Shown: positions 51,503 through 59,636 of the stretch, one piece after another | Numbering within the stretch: the first letter of the stretch is position 1 | Layout: every line of letters starts with the position of its first letter | Origin: JAHEEM01 sp036396795 | GTDB taxonomy: Bacteria; Pseudomonadota; Gammaproteobacteria; Steroidobacterales; Rariloculaceae | NCBI GenBank assembly: GCA_036396795.1 | Contig: DASWKF010000002.1 | Coordinates: 60,623-124,622, forward strand | Reading direction: 5' to 3' | Length of the DNA stretch: 64,000 bases | Notes under the pieces: model-generated | The model's input: only the letters and a program-made list of their open reading frames with translations | Told to the model about the DNA's origin: nothing | The model's database searches: none | Position numbers and translations under genes: made by a program

Positions 51503-52597
51503 ATGACCTTGAACCAGCTACGCCAGCGACTTTCGGCGGTCGATACCGAACTCATCGAGCTGATCGCCAAGCGGCAGCAGATCGTGGCTGAGGTCAGCGC
51601 CCATAAGATTCATACCGGCAGCCCGACGCGTGACTTCGAGCGCGAGCGGGAGGTCCTTCAAGGTGCCCGCGAGCATGCGGCCGCGGTGCAGCTCGACCCC
51701 GATCTCGCCGAGGAGGTGATGCGCCTGCTGATTCGCTCCTCATTGACGAGGCAGGAGCAGTCCCGGGTCGCAGCCGAGAGCTCCGGCGCGGGGCAACGCG
51801 CGTTGGTCATCGGCGGAGCGGGCAGGATGGGAACCTGGATGGCCGACTTTCTCGCTTCCCAAGGCTACGGCGTTGAAATCGCCGATCCGCGAGAGAGCAG
51901 CGCGCGCTACCCGCGGATCGAGGATTGGCGAGACCACGCGCTCGACCATGACCTCATCGTCGTCGCCGCGCCGATCAAAGTCACCGCCGAGATCCTTTCG
52001 GCGCTGGCGGTGCGCCGGCCGCGCGGCTTGATCCTCGATCTCGGTTCGCTCAAGACACCCTTGAAGCAAGCATTCGCCGAGCTCGTGCACGCCGGTTGCC
52101 GGGTCACGTCGATTCATCCGATGTTCGGTCCGGACACGCAGCTGCTGTCCGGCCGCCACGTCATCTTCGTCGATGTCGGCGATACCGAGGCCGTCGCTCA
52201 GGCGCGGCGCCTGTTCGTCTCCACGATGGCGGAGCTCGTGGACATGGACCTCCAGGAGCACGACAAGTTGATCGGTTATGTGCTCGGCCTGTCGCATGCC
52301 TTGAACCTGGCATTCTTCACGGCGCTCGCGGGCAGCGGTGAGCTGGTGCCGAAGCTGAAGCGGCTCTCGAGCACGACGTTCGACGCACAGTTGGCGGTCG
52401 CGAGCCGAGTCGCCCGGGACAACCCGCACCTGTATTTCGAGATTCAGACCTTGAACGACCACGGCCGCGCGCCGATCGAGGCCTTGTTGAGCGCCGCGCG
52501 GCGTATCCGTGAACTCATCGACACTAACGACGAGCAGGGTTTTGTTAGCCTAATGGAAACGGGGCGGGCATATCTTGCCGCAGATCCCGAGCGATGA
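51503..52597 (+). CDS. tyrA: Bifunctional chorismate mutase/prephenate dehydrogenase TyrA (T-protein)
   Basis: Catalyses chorismate to prephenate to 4-hydroxyphenylpyruvate in tyrosine synthesis (364 aa). An AroQ-type chorismate mutase domain (about 1-90, LRQRLSAVDTELIELIAKRQQI) precedes the NAD-binding dehydrogenase (GGAGRMG at 104-110, SIHPMFGP, GLSHALNLAFFTAL). This fusion is typical of Gammaproteobacteria. The ATG at 51503 has GGGAG upstream; the open frame further left is antisense to pdxH. Confidence 0.95.
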   Translation: MTLNQLRQRLSAVDTELIELIAKRQQIVAEVSAHKIHTGSPTRDFEREREVLQGAREHAAAVQLDPDLAEEVMRLLIRSSLTRQEQSRVAAESSGAGQRALVIGGAGRMGTWMADFLASQGYGVEIADPRESSARYPRIEDWRDHALDHDLIVVAAPIKVTAEILSALAVRRPRGLILDLGSLKTPLKQAFAELVHAGCRVTSIHPMFGPDTQLLSGRHVIFVDVGDTEAVAQARRLFVSTMAELVDMDLQEHDKLIGYVLGLSHALNLAFFTALAGSGELVPKLKRLSSTTFDAQLAVASRVARDNPHLYFEIQTLNDHGRAPIEALLSAARRIRELIDTNDEQGFVSLMETGRAYLAADPER

Positions 52598-52731
52598 GAG
52601 ACAACGGGGAATGATGTGCAGGCAGGCCGCGCTCGAGGAGGATTGACCAACTGACCGAGGATGAGCAGGGACTGTCCGTCCGAAGTCACGCAAGCGATCG
52701 GCCGGCGCCTTACGACGTAGAATGCGAACCG

Positions 52732-53274
52732 ATGGATTGGATAGACGCTGAAGGCTACCGTGCGAATGTCGGCATCATTCTAACGGATGGACGGGGCCGC
52801 GTGCTCATCGGCGGTCGTGCGGGCAGCACGGGATGGCAGTTTCCGCAGGGAGGCGTCGCCCCGGAGGAATCGATCGAGGAAGCGATGTATCGGGAGCTCA
52901 GCGAGGAGGTCGGTTTCCAGCCCGAGGACGTGGAGCCGCTGGGTCTGACTCGGGATTGGCTGCGTTACCGTTTACCGGCGCGCTTCATTCGCCGGCAGCA
53001 ATCTCCCGTTTGTATCGGCCAGAAGCAACGCTGGTATCTGCTGCGGTTGCTCGCCGATTCCGATGAGATTCGATTCGATACCACGGCAGCGCCCGAGTTC
53101 GATCGTTGCCGCTGGGTCGACTACTGGCGTCCCGTCAAAGAGGTCATCTATTTCAAGCGCCGCGTCTATGTGCAAGCGCTCACGGAGCTCGGACCGCTGG
53201 CGTTTCCGGAGCATGGGCCGCCGCCGCAACCGGTTTGGTGGCCGCGTCGTTGGCAGGGACCGGAATCGACATGA
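52732..53274 (+). CDS. rppH: RNA pyrophosphohydrolase RppH
   Basis: A Nudix hydrolase (180 aa) that removes pyrophosphate from 5-prime triphosphate RNA to start mRNA decay. It begins YRANVGIIL, followed by GWQFPQGGVAPEES and the Nudix box GGVAPEESIEEAMYRELSEE (40-59) with VGF. The C-terminal WVDYWRPVKEVIYFKRRVY is typical of RppH/NudH. TAGAAT at 52718 could be a minus-10 very close to the start. The stop overlaps the next ATG. Confidence 0.95.
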   Translation: MDWIDAEGYRANVGIILTDGRGRVLIGGRAGSTGWQFPQGGVAPEESIEEAMYRELSEEVGFQPEDVEPLGLTRDWLRYRLPARFIRRQQSPVCIGQKQRWYLLRLLADSDEIRFDTTAAPEFDRCRWVDYWRPVKEVIYFKRRVYVQALTELGPLAFPEHGPPPQPVWWPRRWQGPEST

Positions 53275-53966
53275 GCGCGCATCGCAAACCGAGGCTGCTG
53301 TGGCTGCTTTCGGCGGCCGTCCTCGCAGGAGGGCTCTGGCTCGCATACGAGTTCGGCCGGTTCGACGGCGGCTACTCCATATTGGACCAGCGCCGGGAAC
53401 GCGGCGAGCTGCTCGATATCGTCGCCGACAAGGATCGAGCCATCGAGGATCTGAACCGCCGCATTGCGATTCTCGAGACCTCCCAGGAGATCGATCAGGA
53501 AACCTATCTGCAAGTGGAGCAGGATTTGGATCGGTTACAGGCGAGAATACAGTCTCAGGAAGAGGAGCTCGCCTTCTATCAGGGTATCATCTCACCGGAA
53601 GACGGCGTCGCGGGATTGCGCGTGCAGACGCTTGAGCTGCGACCCGGGGATTCAGAGCACGTCTACCTGCTGCACCTGGTGCTGCTGCAGGCGATCACTC
53701 ACGACCGCAGAGTTTCCGGAACCGTGCGGTTTCGTATATCGGGGACGGTCGACGGCGCGCCGCGGGAACTCGGTCTCTCGGAGCTCGCCACGGCCGAGCC
53801 CAGCGACGATCTGGCGTACAGCTTCCGCTATTTCCAGGATCTGCAGCGCGAAATCGCCCTTCCCGACGGTTTCCAGCCCGCCGAGCTGACCATGGAGATT
53901 CGCCCCAGGGAGCCCAGCGGGGAGGCCAGCTCGCAAAGCTACGACTGGTCGGCTATCGTGGGCTAG
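53271..53966 (+). CDS. DUF6776-like membrane coiled-coil protein
   Basis: A 231-aa protein with one N-terminal membrane helix (about 9-27), a coiled coil (about 45-100, rich in Asp, Glu, Gln and Leu) and a beta-rich C-terminal domain with LHLVLLQAITHDRRVSGTVRFRISG. It matches my recollection of the DUF6776 family of gammaproteobacterial proteins, often near rppH or bactofilin genes. Its function is unknown; single-span anchoring and the coiled coil suggest a scaffold. ATG overlaps the rppH stop (ATGA). Confidence 0.78.
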   Translation: MSAHRKPRLLWLLSAAVLAGGLWLAYEFGRFDGGYSILDQRRERGELLDIVADKDRAIEDLNRRIAILETSQEIDQETYLQVEQDLDRLQARIQSQEEELAFYQGIISPEDGVAGLRVQTLELRPGDSEHVYLLHLVLLQAITHDRRVSGTVRFRISGTVDGAPRELGLSELATAEPSDDLAYSFRYFQDLQREIALPDGFQPAELTMEIRPREPSGEASSQSYDWSAIVG

Positions 53967-54041
53967 ATGGAGACTTGGGTCGTTGACCTGATCGAGCGCT
54001 TATGCGTCTAATGGCATATGGACGGCTGCGAGAGGTGACCG

Positions 54042-54467
54042 ATGTTTGGCAAAAGGAAGCGCCCGCAGGCGGTCATTAGAACGCTAGTCGGCGCCGATAC
54101 CCGGGTCCACGGCGACATCGAATTCAGCGGAGGTTTCCACGTCGACGGTTACGTCAAGGGTAACGTGGAGGCTTCTCGGGAGGGCCATTCGACACTGAGT
54201 ATCAGCGAGAACGGTTGCGTCGAAGGCTCCGTGATCGTGCCCCATCTGATGCTCAACGGCATGATCAAAGGGGACGTGCGGGTGACGGAGAGAGTCGAGC
54301 TCGGCCCGCGAGCGAGAGTCATTGGTAATGTTCAGTACCGCCTTCTCGAGATGTCGATCGGCGCCGAGGTGAACGGAAAGCTCATTCACGATACCGACGT
54401 GCCGCAACCACTGCAGGCACGCGCGAAGGCGGGGGTGGTATCCAGCATTAAGGTCGTAGGCGAATGA
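54042..54467 (+). CDS. Bactofilin (polymer-forming cytoskeletal protein)
   Basis: A 141-aa bactofilin. Right-handed beta-helix repeats (TRVHGDIEFSGGFHVDGYVKGNVEA, GCVEGSVIVPHLMLNGMIKGDV) are flanked by short disordered ends, with an N-terminal membrane-targeting-like MFGKRKRP. Bactofilins form nucleotide-free filaments that guide cell-wall synthesis, stalks, polarity or pilus ATPases. The gene overlaps erpA by 4 bp and follows the DUF6776 gene after 75 bp. Confidence 0.94.
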   Translation: MFGKRKRPQAVIRTLVGADTRVHGDIEFSGGFHVDGYVKGNVEASREGHSTLSISENGCVEGSVIVPHLMLNGMIKGDVRVTERVELGPRARVIGNVQYRLLEMSIGAEVNGKLIHDTDVPQPLQARAKAGVVSSIKVVGE

Positions 54468-54829
54468 CAGAAATGAACGAGTCACACTGGGTTCCGGACG
54501 CCCCGCCGCTCAACTTCACCGACGCGGCGGCCGCAAAGGTGGGCCAACTCATCGAGCAAGAGGGCAACTCGGCTCTGAAGCTTCGTGTTTACGTTTCGGG
54601 CGGAGGTTGCTCCGGATTTCAATACGGTTTTACTTTCGATGAAGAGATCCAGGAAGGGGATACGGAGATTGCGAAGGGCGGCGTCACTTTGCTCATCGAT
54701 CCGATGAGCGTGCAGTATCTGACGGGCGCCGAGATCGACTATCAGGAAGATCTCTCCGGCGCGCAGTTCATCATCCGCAACCCGAACGCGACCACGACCT
54801 GCGGTTGCGGCTCATCGTTCTCGGCCTAA
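54464..54829 (+). CDS. erpA: Iron-sulfur cluster insertion protein ErpA
   Basis: An A-type Fe-S carrier (121 aa) that delivers clusters to apo-proteins such as IspG/IspH. The three ligand cysteines Cys49 (GGGCSGFQYG), Cys113 and Cys115 (TTCGCGSSFS) are present, together with the ErpA-type QEGNSALKLRVYVSGGG start. It overlaps the bactofilin gene by 4 bp, which couples their translation although no functional link is known. Confidence 0.97.
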   Translation: MTEMNESHWVPDAPPLNFTDAAAAKVGQLIEQEGNSALKLRVYVSGGGCSGFQYGFTFDEEIQEGDTEIAKGGVTLLIDPMSVQYLTGAEIDYQEDLSGAQFIIRNPNATTTCGCGSSFSA

Positions 54830-54836
54830 GGCCGCG

Positions 54837-56384
54837 CTGCTGGCGTCCACGCTCAAAGCCATACAAGCTGTTCCCGAGCCGGGGCCTTCGGAGGTCATCG
54901 CTGCCGTCGACCTCGGTTCGAACAGTTTTCACATGGTCGTTGCACGGCTTCGCCATGGGCAGTTGATCATCTTGGATCGTATCCGTGAGATGGTGCGGCT
55001 TGCAGCCGGGCTGGATCCACGCGGACATCTCCGACGAAGCTGTATCGATCAATCCATGGAATCCCTGCGACGATTCGGCGAGCGTATCCGTGACATGGAC
55101 GCGAGCCAGGTCCGGGTGGTCGGCACCAACACGCTGCGCCGCGCTAGAAACGCCGCGGAGTTTCTCAACGCCGCGGAGGAAGTCCTCGGGCACCAGGTTG
55201 AGGTCATCTCCGGCATGGAGGAGGCGCGCCTCATCTATCTGGGCGTAGCCCACCATTCGCCCAACCCAGAAGGCGCGACGCTCGTCGTCGATATCGGCGG
55301 CGGAAGCACCGAACTGATCATCGGCACCGGCTATGAGCCCAAGCACCTCGAGAGCTTGTTCATGGGTTGCGTGCAGCTCAGCTCGGACTGTTTCGGCGAC
55401 GGCAAGTTGACGCGGAAGCGCTTCGAGCAGGCTCGGCTGACGGCCCGGTTGGAGCTGAGCCCGATAGTGCGGAGATTTCGCCGACTGGGCTGGCAGAGAG
55501 CGATCGGCTCGTCGGGAACGATCCGCGCGGCCGTGCGCATGGCCGAGGCTCTCGGTCTCTCAAAAAACGGCATCAACGCGACGGCCGCGCAGTCGATCAT
55601 CGAGGAGATGATCCGCGCGCATGACATCGACAAGTTGGTGTTGCCCGAGCTCAGCGCCGAGCGGGCGCCGGTGCTCGCTGGCGGAATGGCGATTCTCGCC
55701 GAGGTGATGCAGTCATTGGGGCTGGAGCATCTCGAGGTCAGCGAGGGATCGTTGCGCGAGGGCCTGCTGTACGACATGGTCGGCCGATTGCTGCACGAAG
55801 ATGCGCGCGATCGCACCGCACGTGCCGTGCAGCACCGCTACCACGCCGACGAAGAGCAGGTCGAGCGTGTCAAGGGAACGGTGCTGATGCTGTTACAGCA
55901 GGTCCGGGAGAAATGGGGGCTGGCGAATACCTCCGCCGAGCAGTTTCTGCGCTGGGCGGCCCAGCTGCACGAGATCGGCCTGGATATCGCCCACATCAAA
56001 TATCACACGCACGGCGCCTATCTGATCGCGAATGCCGACCTACCCGGCTTCTCCCGAGCCGAGCAGCAGTTGCTTGCCGTTCTCGTCGGCTACCATCGGC
56101 GCAAGCTCGACGAGTTCGACATAGGGGATTTGCCGCTCGAGTGGCGCCAGCCGGCGTTTCGGCTCACGATTCTTCTGCGACTTGCAGTGCTGTTGAATCG
56201 CAGCCGCAGCCCGTCGGAGTTGCCGGAGATTCGCCTTCGCGTCGGCTCCAGAAAACTACGAATTGGATTTCCCAGCGGGTGGTTGGCGAACAACCGCCTG
56301 ACGCAAGCCGATCTCGATCTCGAGCGCGACTGGCTTTCGGCCATCGGCTTCAAGCTGAAAGTCACCGAGTTCGACCCCGAATAG
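54837..56384 (+). CDS. ppx: Exopolyphosphatase Ppx, probable CTG start
   Basis: Removes terminal phosphate from polyphosphate or pppGpp (515 aa if started at CTG 54837; E. coli Ppx has 513). The actin-like ATPase-fold motifs are IAAVDLGSNSFH and VVDIGGGSTELI, and the C-terminal HD-like helical domain has LHEIGLDIAH. The first ATG in frame (54933) lies inside the first phosphate-binding motif and cannot be the start. No ATG, GTG or TTG exists between the erpA stop and the motif. CTG at 54837 sits 5 nt after TAAGG (54827-54831), so it is the likely initiator. Convergent with ppk. Confidence 0.92.
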   Translation: MLASTLKAIQAVPEPGPSEVIAAVDLGSNSFHMVVARLRHGQLIILDRIREMVRLAAGLDPRGHLRRSCIDQSMESLRRFGERIRDMDASQVRVVGTNTLRRARNAAEFLNAAEEVLGHQVEVISGMEEARLIYLGVAHHSPNPEGATLVVDIGGGSTELIIGTGYEPKHLESLFMGCVQLSSDCFGDGKLTRKRFEQARLTARLELSPIVRRFRRLGWQRAIGSSGTIRAAVRMAEALGLSKNGINATAAQSIIEEMIRAHDIDKLVLPELSAERAPVLAGGMAILAEVMQSLGLEHLEVSEGSLREGLLYDMVGRLLHEDARDRTARAVQHRYHADEEQVERVKGTVLMLLQQVREKWGLANTSAEQFLRWAAQLHEIGLDIAHIKYHTHGAYLIANADLPGFSRAEQQLLAVLVGYHRRKLDEFDIGDLPLEWRQPAFRLTILLRLAVLLNRSRSPSELPEIRLRVGSRKLRIGFPSGWLANNRLTQADLDLERDWLSAIGFKLKVTEFDPE

Positions 56385-56399
56385 AACCCGAGACGAATC

Positions 56400-58475
56400 T
56401 TAGGCCGATTCCGCGAGCTGGCTCAGGAATGCCGACTGAGCGCTGACGGGCACATCGCCCTCCGCCGGCTCGAGCAAGCGATAGTGGCCGTCCGCGAGCA
56501 GCTCCCAAGCATGGGTGTTGTCCGCAAGATAGGTGTCGAGATCGCCGATCAGCCTGAGCTTGATGGCGGGGTCGTTGATCGGATACATGATCTCGATGCG
56601 GCGGAAGAAATTTCGGTCCATCCAATCGGCGCTCGCGCAATAGATTTCCTCGTTGCCGTTGTTGTGGAAGCAATAGCAGCGCGAGTGCTCGAGGAAGCGG
56701 CCTATGATCGAGCGCACGCGGATGTTTTCCGATAGCCCGGGAATTCCGGGCCGCAAGCAGCACATTCCACGAACGATCAGATCGATGTGCACCCCGGACA
56801 TCGATGCTTCGTAGAGCGCGCGGATGGTCTCGGGCTCCACGAGCGCGTTGATCTTGGCGACGATGTGCCCGGCCCCGCCCGAAGACGCCCGGCTGGTCTC
56901 CCTCTTGATCAGCCGGAGCAACCCGTCGTGCAGGCTGAACGGCGATTGATGCAGCAGATTCAACGGCGCAGTTTTCGTCAAGCTCGTGATCTGCATGAAT
57001 ACTTCGTGGATATCCTTGGTAAGCCGCTCGTCCGCCGAGAATAGGCCGTAATCCGTGTATGCGCGCGCAGTCTTGGGATGATAGTTGCCGGTGCTCAAAT
57101 GCACATAGCGCTTGAGCCGGCCGGCTTCCCGCCGTACGACCAGCAGCATCTTGCAGTGCGTCTTGAATCCCACGACGCCGTAGACAACATGAGCTCCGGC
57201 TTCCTGTAGCTTGTTGGCGAGCTCGATGTTGGCGGCTTCGTCGAAACGCGCCCGAAGCTCGATCATCACGGTGACCTCTTTTCCGGACCTCGCCGCGGAA
57301 ACCAGTCGCTCGACGATCGGGGAGTCCGGCGTCGTACGGTAGAGAGTCTGCTTGATTGCGAGCACGTTCGGGTCGGTCGCCGCCTTGGTGATGAAGTCCA
57401 GAACGGGAGCAAACGACTCGTAGGGGTGGTGCAAGAGAATGTCGTTCTTCGATATCGCCTCGAATGGGTTCGACTGGACGAGCTGTTTCGGTATCCCCGG
57501 GGTGAAAGCCGGGTACTTCAGATCGGGCCGCTCGATGAGATCGTAGACGGCGAGCAGGCGATTCAAATTTACCGGGCCGTCAACCTCGTAGAGGTCGCCT
57601 ACCCCCAGATGAAAATGCTCGAGCAGATAGTCGGCAAGCTCGTCGGGGCAATCGTGCGCGAGCTCGAGACGCACGGCCGCGCCATAACCACTCTCGAACA
57701 GCTCGCCCTCCAACGCTCGCATCAGGTCGTCGACTTCCTCGTCATCGATGTAGAGATCGCTGTTTCGCGTGACGCGGAACTGGTAGCAGCCGTCAATGGC
57801 CATGCCGGCGAACAACTCGTCGACGAAGGCATGAATGATCGAGGACAAGAAGACGAAGGCCGTTTCTCCGCCGCCGTTGAGCTCGGCAGGGAGCTGAATG
57901 AGGCGGGGCAGCGATCGCGGCGCCTGAACGATCGCCCTCCGGCACGGGCGGCCGAAAGCATCGCGCCCGTGGAGATTGACGATGAAGTTCAGGCTTTTGT
58001 TGAGTATTCGCGGTATCGGCCGGGTGGGGTCCAGGGTCGTCGGACTGAGCACGGGCTCGACCTCGGCCTGGAAGTATTGTTCGAGCCAGCACCGCTGCTC
58101 GGCGGTCCACTGGTCGCGCCGCACGAAGCGGACGCCTTGTTGACGAAGCGCCGGGATCAATTCCTGATTCAGCACCTTGTACTGCTCGGCGACGAGCTCC
58201 GTGGTCCGCTCGGCGATCTCTTGAAGCACGTCGGCGGGGCTCAGATTGTCGGGCCCGACGGGCACCGAGCTCACTTCCAGCCGTTGCTTCAGGCCGGAAA
58301 CACGGATCTCGAAGAATTCGTCGAGGTTGGTCGAGCTAATGCACAGGAATTTCAGCCGCTCGAGCAGCGGCACGCGCTCGTCCCTGGCCTGGTGCAGGAC
58401 TCGAGCGTTGAATTCGAGCTGAGCGAGCTCTCGATTGACGTAGTAGTCCGGCAGTCCGAGGTTGGCCGTGTCCAT
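56400..58475 (-). CDS. ppk: Polyphosphate kinase Ppk1
   Basis: Reversibly polymerises ATP gamma-phosphate into long-chain polyphosphate (691 aa, normal size). The autophosphorylated His440 is in VVGFKTHCKMLLVV. N-terminal YYVNRELAQLEFNARVL, ISSTNLDEFFEIRVSGL and C-terminal CASADWMDRNFFRRIE are typical. It faces ppx tail to tail with 15 bp between stops, unlike the E. coli ppk-ppx operon. It is downstream of anmK on the same strand. Confidence 0.97.
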   Translation of the reverse strand: MDTANLGLPDYYVNRELAQLEFNARVLHQARDERVPLLERLKFLCISSTNLDEFFEIRVSGLKQRLEVSSVPVGPDNLSPADVLQEIAERTTELVAEQYKVLNQELIPALRQQGVRFVRRDQWTAEQRCWLEQYFQAEVEPVLSPTTLDPTRPIPRILNKSLNFIVNLHGRDAFGRPCRRAIVQAPRSLPRLIQLPAELNGGGETAFVFLSSIIHAFVDELFAGMAIDGCYQFRVTRNSDLYIDDEEVDDLMRALEGELFESGYGAAVRLELAHDCPDELADYLLEHFHLGVGDLYEVDGPVNLNRLLAVYDLIERPDLKYPAFTPGIPKQLVQSNPFEAISKNDILLHHPYESFAPVLDFITKAATDPNVLAIKQTLYRTTPDSPIVERLVSAARSGKEVTVMIELRARFDEAANIELANKLQEAGAHVVYGVVGFKTHCKMLLVVRREAGRLKRYVHLSTGNYHPKTARAYTDYGLFSADERLTKDIHEVFMQITSLTKTAPLNLLHQSPFSLHDGLLRLIKRETSRASSGGAGHIVAKINALVEPETIRALYEASMSGVHIDLIVRGMCCLRPGIPGLSENIRVRSIIGRFLEHSRCYCFHNNGNEEIYCASADWMDRNFFRRIEIMYPINDPAIKLRLIGDLDTYLADNTHAWELLADGHYRLLEPAEGDVPVSAQSAFLSQLAESA

Positions 58476-58493
58476 TCCGACGCATGCAGTCGC

Positions 58494-59615
58494 TTAACGA
58501 GTTGGCTGATTGCCCGAGTATACGCCACCGAGTACGACGGCTTGGCGGGCGCCGGTCACAGAAGGCGCGTTGCCGGCTTTGCCGATCAGACGCAGGCGGG
58601 CCAGCCAGGCGAACGCGGTGGCCTCGACCCATTCGGGGGGGATGCCGTGGGCGGCGCTGGATTCGACTTGGACGCCCGGAAGCAGCGCCCGCAAGCGGCC
58701 CACCAGCGCGGTGTTGTAAGCCCCGCCGCCGCACAGAATGGCGCGTCCGGCCTCGGGCTCGCTGGTCTTGAGGGAGGCGGCTATCGTCGTCGCCGTGAGC
58801 TCGAGCAAGGTCGCCTGCACGTCCGCCGGGTCGAGCTTTCTGCCGGTGGCGCTCAGCGCGTCCTCGAGCCAGGCGAGGTTGAAATGCTCGAGCCCCGTCG
58901 ATTTCGGCGAAACTTTCTTGAAATACGGATCCGCGCTCATGCGCGCCAGCAGTGCCGGGTTGACGGTTCCGCTCGCTGCCCACTCGCCGTCACGATCGAA
59001 CCGCTCTCCACGATTGCGCTCGCACCAGATGTCCATGAGCGTGTTCCCGGGGCCGGAGTCGAATCCCCGCAGCGGACGCTCCGCGTTCAAGCAGGTCAGG
59101 TTCGCGATGCCGCCGATGTTGACGACCACGCGCGCCTCGAGCACATCCGAGAACCGCCAGGAGTGAAACGGGGGCACCATCGGCGCGCCCTGGCCGCCGA
59201 AGGCGACGTCGGTGCCGCGCATGTCCGCGACGGTTGTCATCGCCGTTCTGGCTGCGACGGTATTCGGGTCTCCGAGCTGGAGCGTGAACGCGCGCGGCGC
59301 GTCCGGCTTGTGATAGGCCGTGTGGCCCGAAATGCCGATCGCGACGATCCGGCTGGGATCGAACGGTGAATCACTTACGAGATCGAGCACGCATTCGGCG
59401 AAAAACTCCCCGATGGCGACATCCAGGGTACCGATATCCACGAGGCTCGCCCGTGGTTTTCGCACCAGAGACCTGAGATCGGAGTAGAGCTGTCGCGGGT
59501 ACGGAGACGTCTTCGCCGCGAGGACTGTGCAATCGCTTTCGCCGAGCTCGACGAGAACCGCGTCGACGCCGTCCAGGCTCGTGCCCGACATGACGCCGAC
59601 ATAGAGGTCAGCCAT
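58494..59615 (-). CDS. anmK: Anhydro-N-acetylmuramic acid kinase AnmK
   Basis: Opens and phosphorylates 1,6-anhydroMurNAc from cell-wall turnover to MurNAc-6-phosphate (373 aa). The N-terminal GVMSGTSLDGVDAVLVEL ATP-binding motif, ISGHTAYHKP, NIGGIANLTCL and DSGPGNTLMDIW are the family signatures. It lies between mepM and ppk on the minus strand. Together with ampD it supports a complete recycling pathway. Confidence 0.97.
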   Translation of the reverse strand: MADLYVGVMSGTSLDGVDAVLVELGESDCTVLAAKTSPYPRQLYSDLRSLVRKPRASLVDIGTLDVAIGEFFAECVLDLVSDSPFDPSRIVAIGISGHTAYHKPDAPRAFTLQLGDPNTVAARTAMTTVADMRGTDVAFGGQGAPMVPPFHSWRFSDVLEARVVVNIGGIANLTCLNAERPLRGFDSGPGNTLMDIWCERNRGERFDRDGEWAASGTVNPALLARMSADPYFKKVSPKSTGLEHFNLAWLEDALSATGRKLDPADVQATLLELTATTIAASLKTSEPEAGRAILCGGGAYNTALVGRLRALLPGVQVESSAAHGIPPEWVEATAFAWLARLRLIGKAGNAPSVTGARQAVVLGGVYSGNQPTR

Positions 59616-59636
59616 GAGAGATTTCGGCGCTCGCTG

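Noticed and set aside
57426..59369. 647-codon plus-strand frame across ppk and anmK
   Set aside because: It spans two genes on the other strand that have intact catalytic motifs, and it has no recognisable domain.
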